DNA of 8,944 bases from Bacillota bacterium (GCA_022717655.1 JAIIAN010000121.1:1-8944), one strand, 5' to 3'. Counted from the first letter of the stretch, positions 1 to 6,063 are shown. Notes: generated by a model not told the origin, from the sequence alone. A program made the numbers and translations.

Positions 1-28
1 ATATTATAGACTAAGAGAGGTGAAAAAA

Positions 29-253
29 ATGCATACAGATGTTAGAGAATATATAAGATTGTGCCGTGCAAAAAAAGGAAATATGGCAGAGGCTGAACTT
101 GCTAGGAGAACAGGACAGACAGCGCAAAATATGAATAATAAGTATAAACGAAATACGTTTAAAATTTCAGAACTACAGAAAGTGGCAGAAGCCCTGGATG
201 CAGAGTTGAAGATTACATTTATTGACAAAGAAACAGGTGAGCCGATTATATAA
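29..253 (+). CDS. Small XRE-type helix-turn-helix transcriptional regulator
   Basis: A 74-residue protein that is almost entirely one DNA-binding domain of the lambda-Cro/XRE kind. The helix-turn-helix covers roughly residues 20-41 (AEAELARRTGQTAQNMNNKY), followed by the usual scaffold helix (KISELQKVAEAL, about 45-56) and a short beta tail (LKITFIDKETGEPII), a C-terminal layout common in small clostridial XRE regulators. I chose ATG 29 because an AGAGAGGTG ribosome site ends 6 nt before it; the in-frame GTG at 20 lies inside that site. The promoter is outside the window. It probably represses a nearby promoter, possibly its own or that of the 49-aa gene downstream, where a repeated 10-bp sequence lies. 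Family call is good; the target is inference. Confidence 0.78.
   Translation: MHTDVREYIRLCRAKKGNMAEAELARRTGQTAQNMNNKYKRNTFKISELQKVAEALDAELKITFIDKETGEPII
222..251 (+). promoter_or_regulatory. Possible promoter inside the 3' end of the XRE gene
   Basis: A perfect -35 hexamer TTGACA (222-227) is followed after 18 nt by TTATAT (246-251). This could transcribe the 49-aa gene at 339. The -10 overlaps one copy of the CCGATTATAT repeat. The TTGACA also encodes residues of the XRE protein, so it may be chance. A separate TATAAT lies at 314-319 but has no matching -35. Confidence 0.3.
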
Positions 254-295
254 AAATATATCTGATAAAAAAATAATATATACCGATTATATCGG
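242..295 (+). repeat. 10-bp direct repeat CCGATTATAT, second copy within an inverted repeat
   Basis: CCGATTATAT occurs exactly at 242-251 and again at 283-292. The second copy continues to form the perfect inverted repeat CCGAT-TAT-ATCGG (283-295). The copies straddle the end of the XRE gene and lie upstream of the 49-aa gene, so they are candidate operator half-sites. Function is inferred only from position and symmetry. Confidence 0.4.
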
Positions 296-338
296 AAGGG
301 GAAAGGCAACCAATATAATAAGAGAAAGAGAGGTAAAT

Positions 339-488
339 ATGAACGTGAAGATGTCAGAAACAGCAAGACTTATCTTGGGCTTGCGAGAAAGAGGGATGAG
401 CGATACAGAAATTACGAACTTAATTTTATTTGTAGAGACTGGAGAGGAGCAGTATAAGCCGAAAAAAGAAAGCAAAGAAAAAAGTTAA
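339..488 (+). CDS. Small conserved-looking protein of unknown function (49 aa)
   Basis: A 49-residue basic/amphipathic protein starting MNVKMSETARLILGLRERGM and ending in a lysine-rich tail (KPKKESKEKS). I do not recognise a named function. The central part (GMSDTEITNLILFVETGEEQYKP) looks like a short helix-turn-helix-like fold of two helices, and similar short proteins with a GEEQYKP-type ending occur in clostridial accessory DNA, as far as I remember. The start at ATG 339 is chosen because AGAGAGGT lies at 327-334; an in-frame TTG at 222 would overlap the XRE gene and has no ribosome site. It follows the XRE gene by 85 nt and may be its regulated target. Confidence 0.6.
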   Translation: MNVKMSETARLILGLRERGMSDTEITNLILFVETGEEQYKPKKESKEKS

Positions 489-595
489 ATAGAAAAAAAT
501 CGGTCAAGGGTAGAAAAGGGGTAGAACTTGCCGCCATCTTTGCTAGAAAAATAATAACAGAAAATTAGAAAGAAATCATATTAATCGAAGCAGAG

Positions 596-614
596 TGGAA
601 TGTAAATTACGTTG
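596..614 (+). repeat. TGGAATGTAAAT-type repeat, isolated copy
   Basis: TGGAATGTAAATTACGTTG at 596-614 matches 2373-2391 (TGGAATGTAAATAACGCTG) at 17 of 19 positions. It is preceded by CGAAGCAGA (586-594), which also occurs at 2273-2281 at the start of the hairpin element after hicB. The same two words therefore occur in both intergenic regions, suggesting one family of dispersed elements. Confidence 0.4.
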
Positions 615-634
615 ATGCCGTACTTTTTGCAAAC

Positions 635-824
635 TTGCCGTTTACGAAAAGTGAGGTAGATAAAATGCTGATACAATCCACAGAGGAAGAATTAAAATTT
701 TATGAAAAATTAGATGCTACAACAACAAAAGAAGAAAGATTGAAAGTAGAAAAAGAGTTAAAAGATAAAAGACTATCTTTTAAAACGAGAAGAAGAATTA
801 AAAGAGTATCCATTTGCCCATTGA
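635..824 (+). pseudogene. Small charged protein gene, probably disrupted by a +1 frameshift
   Basis: The open frame from TTG 635 (or ATG 665, which has GAGG at 653-656) encodes a helical charged protein, MLIQSTEEELKFYEKL onward to KVEKELKDK. As read, it then ends in an Arg-rich then hydrophobic tail (TRRRIKRVSICPLILPI, stop 836-838) that does not resemble the rest. Removing one A from the A4 run at 767-770 instead gives KDYLLKREEELKEYPFAH and a stop at 822-824, which continues the acidic helical character. I therefore read this as a gene with a one-base insertion. The frame is also open upstream to 569 (including EWNVNYVDAVLFANLPFT) without a good start, so the N-terminus may be lost too. No family is recognised. 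It could be a sequencing error or, less likely, an intact 57-67 aa protein. Confidence 0.45.
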
Positions 825-895
825 TACTGCCGATATAACGTCTATTAAGAGAAAGGTAATAAAATTTAAAGCAGAAAGGAAGAACAAGGTAAAAT

Positions 896-1252
896 ATGAG
901 AGCAGAAGATGACCTTACGTATCAAGAATATAAAGATGGAGTTCATGATGCGATGAATTTAATGGAATATGATAGATGGACTCCGAGACAGGTTACTGAC
1001 TGGATGACAGAGGAAGATAATGAATTACTTGTTGGAACATCAGAAGCACTTTGGATTATTTCCATTGGTGCTTATGAAGTGGAGCATGATATCTTAGAAG
1101 AACGGGTATTAGAACAGTTGTCATATCACATTCCACGTTATGAGATGGGAAAATATGACGATATTACGCCGGAAGAAAGAAAACTTTTGGAAAAGGATAT
1201 TGAGTATATTCGTTCTAAAGTAGAATTGTGGAAATTAAAGGATTATGATTAG
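896..1252 (+). CDS. Acidic small protein of unknown function (118 aa), possibly immunity-like
   Basis: A 118-residue, strongly acidic, soluble protein without signal peptide or membrane segment. The composition suggests an all-alpha fold: an N-terminal helix (LTYQEYKDGVHDAMNLM), a WTPRQVTDWM segment, a central hydrophobic helix (SEALWIISIGAYEVEH, about residues 50-65), then a HIPRYEMGKYDDITPEER linker and a C-terminal helix. The four tryptophans and the HIPRY segment look like conserved family features. Start ATG 896 has AAGG at 886-889. Small acidic orphan proteins in loose arrays are often immunity proteins of polymorphic or contact-dependent toxins, and the general look fits, but no toxin gene is visible and I cannot assign a named Imm family. 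The gene itself is well supported by length and composition. Confidence 0.7.
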   Translation: MRAEDDLTYQEYKDGVHDAMNLMEYDRWTPRQVTDWMTEEDNELLVGTSEALWIISIGAYEVEHDILEERVLEQLSYHIPRYEMGKYDDITPEERKLLEKDIEYIRSKVELWKLKDYD

Positions 1253-1338
1253 CGATAATAAGTAAAGTATTAAGTAATAAATCATCATTAACTGATGGAT
1301 AAGGATTAGTATATATTGATAAAGAATTTGAAGGATGG

Positions 1339-1596
1339 ATGCCAATGTGCAAATTTGAATTAAGTCAAGAACAGATTGAATTTTTAAAGAAAGAATATTC
1401 AGAAAATAATTTGATACAGAAAGTTCTGGAAACAGAGAAAAATAAAGTTTTTGAGGTAGATGTAGATACTAAAATTGATTTTATGGATTTTGTCGAAGAC
1501 GAATCCATATATTGGATGGACGAGGACTACGAGGCTACACCAAAGACTATTATGTTGGAGTCAATAAGAGATACTATATACTATCAAACAAATTGA
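1339..1596 (+). CDS. Acidic small protein of unknown function (85 aa)
   Basis: An 85-residue acidic soluble protein. It has an N-terminal helical part (ELSQEQIEFLKKEYSENNLI), a short strand (KVFEVDVDTKIDFMDFV), an acidic aromatic stretch (EDESIYWMDEDYEATP) and a closing helix ending DTIYYQTN. ATG 1339 and ATG 1345 are both possible starts; AAGGA at 1331-1335 is 9 nt before the second and only 3 nt before the first, so MCKFELSQ from 1345 may be the true N-terminus. I do not recognise the family. With its neighbour at 896 it forms a pair of acidic orphan proteins on the same strand, consistent with an immunity-gene cluster or an accessory cargo region, which is inference from context alone. Confidence 0.65.
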   Translation: MPMCKFELSQEQIEFLKKEYSENNLIQKVLETEKNKVFEVDVDTKIDFMDFVEDESIYWMDEDYEATPKTIMLESIRDTIYYQTN

Positions 1597-1670
1597 GGAT
1601 AGATAGGTTTAAAAATATTGAGGGGCGTATACATAAGTGGCATAATGTTCTTATCAGGAGGTTGGAAAAG

Positions 1671-1697
1671 ATGAGAAAATATAAAAAAGAAAACTAG
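1671..1697 (+). other. Eight-codon reading frame behind a perfect ribosome binding site
   Basis: AGGAGG at 1656-1661 is a perfect Shine-Dalgarno sequence, placed 9 nt before ATG 1671, but the frame encodes only MRKYKKEN before TAG. It may be the remains of a lost gene, a leader peptide, or chance. It lies in the 1597-1819 stretch, where no confident gene is seen. Confidence 0.2.
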
Positions 1698-1721
1698 GAT
1701 AAAACTCATCTATTATAAAGT

Positions 1722-1817
1722 ATGAAAGCATTAAATTTTTTAGGAATATTTTTTATTAGTATTGGAATTGTAAAATGTAGTATTTATTTCATATTAAAGA
1801 AGTGGAGAAGATATTAG
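1722..1817 (+). CDS. Possible 31-aa membrane micropeptide
   Basis: This short frame encodes one hydrophobic segment (FLGIFFISIGIVKCSIYFIL, residues 6-25) followed by a positive tail (KKWRRY), the layout of a single-span small membrane protein. Its stop overlaps the ribosome-site region of the next gene. Against it, there is no clear Shine-Dalgarno sequence before ATG 1722, and AT-rich DNA easily yields hydrophobic frames by chance. I list it because it lies directly ahead of the RHH/HicB pair, where a small toxin could sit; that role is speculative. Confidence 0.2.
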   Translation: MKALNFLGIFFISIGIVKCSIYFILKKWRRY

Positions 1818-1819
1818 TT

Positions 1820-2011
1820 ATGGAAGAAAAGAAAGTACGTCCGCAGGATAGGTGGGACAAAAAAGTAGGCGTTGTATCTAAAACTTATAAGGTTAATGAG
1901 CAGATTGCAAAGGAGTATCAGCTTGCTTGTAAAAAAGCAGGAGTAGCAATGGGAACGCAGTTAACGAAAATGATGAGCGCATTTATTGAAGAAGTGAATC
2001 GTGAGGAATAA
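1820..2011 (+). CDS. Ribbon-helix-helix-like small protein (63 aa) upstream of hicB
   Basis: A 63-residue basic protein. After a polar start (MEEKKVRPQDRWDKKVG) comes a strand-helix-turn-helix order typical of ribbon-helix-helix DNA-binding proteins: strand VSKTYKVN (about 19-26), helix EQIAKEYQLACKKAG (27-41) and helix AMGTQLTKMMSAFIEEVN (43-60). ATG 1820 is taken as start, with GGAG at 1804-1807 somewhat far away; GTG 1802 is an in-frame alternative with a weaker site. Its stop is 6 nt before the hicB start, and the hicB ribosome site GAGGA (2003-2007) lies in its last codons, so the two are almost certainly co-transcribed. It could supply the DNA-binding part that the HicB protein lacks. 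The fold assignment is from pattern only. Confidence 0.7.
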   Translation: MEEKKVRPQDRWDKKVGVVSKTYKVNEQIAKEYQLACKKAGVAMGTQLTKMMSAFIEEVNREE

Positions 2012-2017
2012 AAGATA

Positions 2018-2272
2018 ATGAAAAAAATATTTTATCCGGCAATTTTTCATCCGGCAGAGGAAGGCGGATTTTGGGTAACGTTTCCAGATTTACCAGAATG
2101 TATAACAGAGGGTGATAACATAGAGGAAGCGTATAATATGGCTAAAGATGCACTTGAATTGGTGTTGACAGATTATATAAAAGAAAAGAAAGAATTACCA
2201 AAATCATCTGATATTAGTCATATCATAATCAAAGAAGATGAAAAAGTTATGAAAATTCAATTTAATCGGTAG
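2018..2272 (+). CDS. hicB: HicB-family antitoxin core, C-terminally short, no HicA partner
   Basis: An 84-residue protein with the HicB partial-RNase-H-like fold: YPAIFHPAEEGGFWVTFPDL (6-25) followed by PECITEGDNIEEAYNMAKDAL (26-46), matching the family signature of FPDLPGC..G....EA...A..AL. HicB normally neutralises the mRNA-cleaving HicA toxin and represses the operon through a C-terminal RHH or HTH domain. Here the protein stops at VMKIQFNR, about where full-length relatives continue with a linker (typically FDM..Y.KK) and the DNA-binding domain. The stop TAG (2270-2272) lies at the edge of a repeated hairpin element. No HicA-like ORF lies on either side within the window. It may be a decayed antitoxin, an orphan regulator, or half of a split system with the RHH-like protein upstream. 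Confidence 0.83.
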   Translation: MKKIFYPAIFHPAEEGGFWVTFPDLPECITEGDNIEEAYNMAKDALELVLTDYIKEKKELPKSSDISHIIIKEDEKVMKIQFNR

Positions 2273-2297
2273 CGAAGCAGATTGCAAATATCCGTTT
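2271..2297 (+). repeat. 3'-end hairpin element, copy A (after hicB)
   Basis: Left arm AAGCAGA (2275-2281), loop TTGCAAATA (2282-2290), right arm TCCGTTT (2291-2297). The arms pair except for one A-C mismatch and one G-T wobble. The loop and flanking GCGAAG match copies B (6661-6688) and C (7994-8018). It begins in the stop codon of hicB. It is a degenerate member of a repeat family; there is no U-run, so it is not an ordinary terminator. Confidence 0.55.
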
Positions 2298-2306
2298 GGC
2301 TCAAAG

Positions 2307-2452
2307 TGGAATATAAAATTGTTGCAGTTACGGCCAATAAGAGCAACAGCAGTTATGCTAATAGATTCATAATGGAATGTAAATAACGCTGTCAGTGCGT
2401 CTGTTACCATGTCTGTTGTGGATTTTTAATAACCTCAAACTGGAATATTAAA
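2307..2452 (+). repeat. Three spaced TGGAAT(A/G)T-type repeats, about 66-68 nt apart
   Basis: TGGAATATAAA (2307-2317), TGGAATGTAAATAACGCTG (2373-2391) and TGGAATATTAAA (2441-2452) begin 66 and 68 nt apart, all in the same orientation. A fourth copy is at 596-614. The sequence between them is only weakly similar, so they could be a worn tandem array or repeated insertion of a small element. The element type is unknown. Confidence 0.35.
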
Positions 2453-2519
2453 ATATTGTGAAAATTGTGTTACATATTCAGAAATTTTTAAAAATTAAGA
2501 TTTATTAAGCCTAATTTTC

Positions 2520-2548
2520 TTGTCGAATCCCATCAACTATGATATAAT
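2520..2548 (+). promoter_or_regulatory. Sigma-A-type promoter of the Ter operon
   Basis: The -35 TTGTCG (2520-2525), a 17-nt spacer, and a consensus -10 TATAAT (2543-2548) with the extended -10 TGA just upstream (2540-2542). Transcription would begin near 2555, leaving a leader of about 45 nt before the yceG start at 2602. Ribosome site AAGGTG is at 2586-2591. AT-rich DNA upstream fits a strong promoter. In Bacillus subtilis the related yce genes respond to stress sigma factors; no such consensus is seen here. Confidence 0.72.
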
Positions 2549-2557
2549 TTCTGTTGA
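2533..2557 (+). promoter_or_regulatory. Inverted repeat flanking the -10, candidate operator
   Basis: TCAAC (2533-2537) and GTTGA (2553-2557) are exact inverted 5-mers separated by 15 nt and centred on the -10 of the Ter promoter. A repressor bound here would block transcription. The arms are short, so chance is quite possible. Confidence 0.28.
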
Positions 2558-2601
2558 GATTACAGACTATTTAGAACAATTAATGAAGGTGAAAAAATAA
2601 G

Positions 2602-4878
2602 ATGTTTGAACACAAAAAGATAAATACATTAAATGATTTTTTCATAGAACTTCATAAAAGACCAGAGGAAGGAATTTATTTTTACCGACTTAATGGCTAT
2701 TCGAATGAAATTAAAACTTTTATTCAAAATTACTACGAATCTGCAAGAAGAGCCGGAGTTGTAATTGAGGGAAAAATTCCAAATCCGGATGAAAAAAATC
2801 TGGCATATTATAATGAAATTATGGGAACGGATTTTCAGATGAATCCGGCATTTATTGAAACTGCACTTAAAAAATGGCTTCCAAGAATGAATGGTTTTCA
2901 GAGAAAGAATGTTGCATATTCTATTTATGATACATTAGATAGTTTAAGAAAATCCGGCAAAAATGAAAATATGCTCAAAAATGCATATATTAAATTTATG
3001 TGCTGGCTTTATTATAAGTTTGAGAGGATTGTGAATCTGCTTGGAACAGAGAAAGTACCCAAAATTTTGTATGAGGGTGAAATCAGTCAGTATGAACTGC
3101 TTCTAATTGTGGTGTTGGCAAAAGCCGGATGTGATGTGATTTTACTTCAATATCATGGCGATAACCGTTATCTTAAATTGGATTCGACCAGTCAGTTGTC
3201 TGAGGAATGGAAAGCCCCAGATTTAACAAATTTTCCAGCTGATTTTAGCTTAAAACAGTTAAGAACACAGATGCAGGAAGCGTTTGAACGAGAACGTTTA
3301 TATGGAAAAGCTTCTTCTTATAAAAATTGTACAAATGCGTGGATAGAGGGAAATGCTTTAGAGGATATACAAAAAAATGTCTCAACGAGAGGGGCAGATA
3401 ACAGCTTCTTTTATAATTGTTATTGTCTGATAAATGGAGTGGAAGATAAGCTGACGTATGCAAATCAATTATTTTTGTTTTACCAAAGCATAGCAGAAAG
3501 TAAGCGAAATCTGGTTGCAATAGATGAGAAAATTCCACTTCCACAGCCAGAGGAGATTTCATCTGTCAGAAGAAAAAATTATATAAATTTAGAACGGATG
3601 TTGTTGGATTTATCTTCTAATTTAAAAGTTCCTGAAAATATAGAATTGCAGAGACTATTGATAAAAGCGTTTATGGATGTAATGTTTTCGGAGAGTAAAA
3701 AGGCAGGAATGAATTTAAACCGTTTGCTGAATCAGGCAGTGTATCTGCTTTGCTGGACTAAGAGGTATCAAAGTATACTGTTTAAAAATTGGAAGATGCC
3801 TGAGATTTCCTGCTTCTTTTATATGACGGCGCAGGTTACAGAGAATGAAGCTCTTTTTCTTCGGATGTTGGCGAGACTCCCGGTAGATGTATTGATTTTA
3901 AATCCACAGAGAACAGGAAAGGGAGAGCTGGAAGATCCTTTATTATATGAAGAAAATCATTCTGAAACTTTGAATATCAAAAAAATTCCAAGGGAAAATG
4001 TAGATGTTCAGATGGGAACGGTGGCATATCAGGCAGAACGAGAACTGGATACGATTTTATATCAGGATACCGGAATTTATCGAAATCAACAGTATCAAAA
4101 TGCTAGTGTGATTAATTTAAAAACGACGTACGAAGAGATTGGAATTTTATGGAAAGAGGAATTAAAATATCGTCCGAATTTCAGTACCACACAGAATATT
4201 GTCAATCTTCCTGTGATTTTTGCGAAAGTGTGTGGCATAAAAAACGGAGATGAAACAGCATATTGGACTTCAATAAAAGAATTAATTACAGAAGATACAT
4301 TTGTAGTAAAGCATTTTCCTTTTTTGCAGGCAACGGATGAAAACCCAATGAAGCCTTATGCAACAGAATTTTGGAAAAATGAGAGACTTCATAAAAATAA
4401 GATAAAAAATCATCCGAGTTATCCTTATGCAATGCTTCGAGAAGAGATGCAGGATTATATTTTAGATAAGCTGGAGCAGTTAATAAAAAGCAGAATTATT
4501 AGTGGAACATTCGAAAATGGGACAGAGTATACGATTGTATCGACGGTTTTAAATCTGCCAAAGGAAGTAGTAAGGCTGTTACAGGCATTTGATTTTACGA
4601 AAGAAAATCCGAAAGCGGTTCTGATTCACACAGGAGAAAAAATGATTTCACTGGAGGATACCATTTTAACCGCATTTTTAAATTTGGCAGGATTTGATGT
4701 GGTGTTTTTTGTACCAACCGGTTATCAGAGTATTGAAAAATATTTTAATCGTAAACTATTTGATGAATATCAGATAGGAGAGTATAAATACGATTTACAA
4801 ATTCCGGATTTCAATCATTTTCTGGGAAATACATGGGTAAGAAAATGGCGGGATAAACTATTAGGAAAAGGAGTATGA
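2602..4878 (+). CDS. yceG: YceG-family protein of the Ter stress-response module
   Basis: A 758-residue soluble protein, first gene of the operon, recognised as YceG-like from sequence character and from its place directly before TelA and the TerD genes. Comparative genomics of Ter systems treats YceG as a component of a putative biosynthetic module; its reaction is not known. It appears longer than Bacillus YceG (about 540 aa from memory). A similar strand-helix-strand unit recurs three times: residues 152-182 (VPKILYEGEISQYELLLIVV... to GCDVILL), 399-433 (MPEISCFFYMTAQVTENEAL... to PVDVLIL) and 669-703 (NPKAVLIHTGEKMISLEDTI... to GFDVVFF). Each ends in a hydrophobic strand with an Asp-Val pair. 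The unit resembles a Rossmann-like half. There is no membrane segment. ATG 2602 has AAGGTG 10 nt upstream. Its stop is 3 nt before telA. Confidence 0.82.
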   Translation: MFEHKKINTLNDFFIELHKRPEEGIYFYRLNGYSNEIKTFIQNYYESARRAGVVIEGKIPNPDEKNLAYYNEIMGTDFQMNPAFIETALKKWLPRMNGFQRKNVAYSIYDTLDSLRKSGKNENMLKNAYIKFMCWLYYKFERIVNLLGTEKVPKILYEGEISQYELLLIVVLAKAGCDVILLQYHGDNRYLKLDSTSQLSEEWKAPDLTNFPADFSLKQLRTQMQEAFERERLYGKASSYKNCTNAWIEGNALEDIQKNVSTRGADNSFFYNCYCLINGVEDKLTYANQLFLFYQSIAESKRNLVAIDEKIPLPQPEEISSVRRKNYINLERMLLDLSSNLKVPENIELQRLLIKAFMDVMFSESKKAGMNLNRLLNQAVYLLCWTKRYQSILFKNWKMPEISCFFYMTAQVTENEALFLRMLARLPVDVLILNPQRTGKGELEDPLLYEENHSETLNIKKIPRENVDVQMGTVAYQAERELDTILYQDTGIYRNQQYQNASVINLKTTYEEIGILWKEELKYRPNFSTTQNIVNLPVIFAKVCGIKNGDETAYWTSIKELITEDTFVVKHFPFLQATDENPMKPYATEFWKNERLHKNKIKNHPSYPYAMLREEMQDYILDKLEQLIKSRIISGTFENGTEYTIVSTVLNLPKEVVRLLQAFDFTKENPKAVLIHTGEKMISLEDTILTAFLNLAGFDVVFFVPTGYQSIEKYFNRKLFDEYQIGEYKYDLQIPDFNHFLGNTWVRKWRDKLLGKGV

Positions 4879-4881
4879 GGT

Positions 4882-6030
4882 ATGGGACTTGATTTTGGAA
4901 AACCAGAGGCAATGACAGGTTCTGTTGTTGTTCCGGAAAAAAATGAGATAGAAGAGGTAAAACAATATGATATTGTTGCAGACCGTCAGCAGTTAAATAC
5001 GACACTCACCAACTCAAAAGAAGTAGATGATATTGTCAGTACAATTGAAGTCTATAATTTAGACACAATTGTATCGTTTGGTTCTGAAGTTGCAGAAGAA
5101 ATTTCTCGTGCCTCTGATGTTGTGTTAAATAATACAAACATGTCGCAACTGGATGATTCCAGTGAATTGTTGAATACACTCACAAAAATTATGAATCAAT
5201 TTGATATTGATGAGCTGAAAGAGAATCCGGGTCTGTTTGGAAAGCTGTTTGGGAATTTAAGAAAACAGCTGGATAAAATTATAGATAAATATCATACCAT
5301 GGGGGATGAAGTTGATAAAATCTATGTTCAGTTAAAGAAATACGAAGCGGAAATCCGGCAGTCAAACCGAAAACTGGATGAAATGTTTCAGGCGAATGTC
5401 AATTATTATCATGAGCTGGTAAAATATATTCTGGCAGGAGAGCAGGGCTGTAAGGAAATTGAGAATTATATTGCTAAGCGTCAGGCGGATATGGAAGCAA
5501 CCGGTGATCAGTCAATTCAGTTTGAAATTACCAGTCTGAATCAGTCCTTAATGATGTTAGAGCAGAGAACTCAGGATTTGCGTACAGCAGAAAATGTGGC
5601 AATGCAGTCCATTCCAATGATTAAGACCATGGAATTTAGCAATATGAATCTGGTTCGAAAGATTAATTCAGCGTTTATCATTACACTTCCGGTATTCAAG
5701 CAGGCGCTTGCACAGACAATTATGTTGAAGCGTCAGCGTGTGCAGGCAGAAGCAATGTCAGCGCTTGACCAGAAAACGAATGAGTTATTAATGCGTAATG
5801 CAAGAAATACTGTAGAGCAGTCAAAGCTCACGGCACAATTAGCTTCAGGGAGTTCCATAAAAACAGAAACACTGGAAAATACCTGGAAGACAATTGTAAA
5901 TGGAATAGATGAGACAAGACAGATTCAGGAAAATGCAAGAAAGCAGAGGATTGAAGACCAGGCACGATTAGAGACAATCAAACAGGAATTCAACCAGAAA
6001 TATCATATGCCGAATCAGTCGTACAAATAA
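4882..6030 (+). CDS. telA: TelA/YceH toxic anion resistance family protein
   Basis: A 382-residue, mostly alpha-helical protein of the TelA family, which is linked to tellurite and cell-envelope stress resistance and usually encoded beside TerD genes. After a variable N-terminus of about 40 residues come the family's helical segments. These include NPGLFGKLFGNLRKQLDKII (115-134), a long coiled-coil-like region (KIYVQLKKYEAEIRQSNRKL onward), a central LMMLEQRTQDLRTAENVAMQ segment, and a charged C-terminal helix ending NQKYHMPNQSYK. The length matches the family (about 360-400 aa). No transmembrane helix is visible. ATG 4882 is 3 nt past the yceG stop and its ribosome site AAGGAG (4868-4873) lies inside yceG, so translation is probably coupled. 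The molecular activity of TelA is not established. Confidence 0.92.
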   Translation: MGLDFGKPEAMTGSVVVPEKNEIEEVKQYDIVADRQQLNTTLTNSKEVDDIVSTIEVYNLDTIVSFGSEVAEEISRASDVVLNNTNMSQLDDSSELLNTLTKIMNQFDIDELKENPGLFGKLFGNLRKQLDKIIDKYHTMGDEVDKIYVQLKKYEAEIRQSNRKLDEMFQANVNYYHELVKYILAGEQGCKEIENYIAKRQADMEATGDQSIQFEITSLNQSLMMLEQRTQDLRTAENVAMQSIPMIKTMEFSNMNLVRKINSAFIITLPVFKQALAQTIMLKRQRVQAEAMSALDQKTNELLMRNARNTVEQSKLTAQLASGSSIKTETLENTWKTIVNGIDETRQIQENARKQRIEDQARLETIKQEFNQKYHMPNQSYK

Positions 6031-6063
6031 GATTGAAAATAAAAGCGCAAGGAGGAAAAGACG

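Larger units (their letters stand above)
2273..2601 (+). other. Intergenic region between hicB and the Ter operon
   Basis: This 329-nt stretch has no credible gene. It holds hairpin copy A and three spaced TGGAAT-type repeats. It also holds a short direct repeat ATTGTG (2455-2460 and 2464-2469), a perfect 14-bp palindrome AATTTTTAAAAATT (2483-2496) and the operon promoter. A minus-strand frame across 2204-2410 has no coding character. The AT palindrome lies upstream of the -35 and could act as an UP-like element, though in DNA this AT-rich it may be chance. Confidence 0.6.

Noticed and set aside
222..338. TTG start for the 49-aa protein
   Set aside because: It would overlap the XRE gene and lacks a ribosome site, whereas ATG 339 has one.
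4..366. Minus-strand open frame opposite the XRE gene
   Set aside because: Low-complexity hydrophobic translation rich in Phe, Leu and Ser, typical of the complement of AT-rich coding DNA; the + strand XRE gene explains the region.
1512..1697. Plus-strand frame overlapping the 85-aa gene
   Set aside because: Its first half is an out-of-frame reading of the gene at 1339-1596, and the rest has no coding character apart from the short frame reported separately.
2273..2460. CRISPR-like array from the regularly spaced TGGAAT words
   Set aside because: The repeated words are too short and degenerate, with only three units and no cas genes.
1597..2601. Search for a HicA toxin gene around hicB
   Set aside because: No frame with the HicA core (a small basic protein with the GSHH-type active-site motif) was found on either side.
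3245..3562. Minus-strand open frame inside yceG
   Set aside because: Lies wholly within a well-supported gene, with no ribosome site or recognisable domain.
4811..5005. Minus-strand frame across the yceG/telA junction
   Set aside because: Shadow of two real genes, with no family signal.
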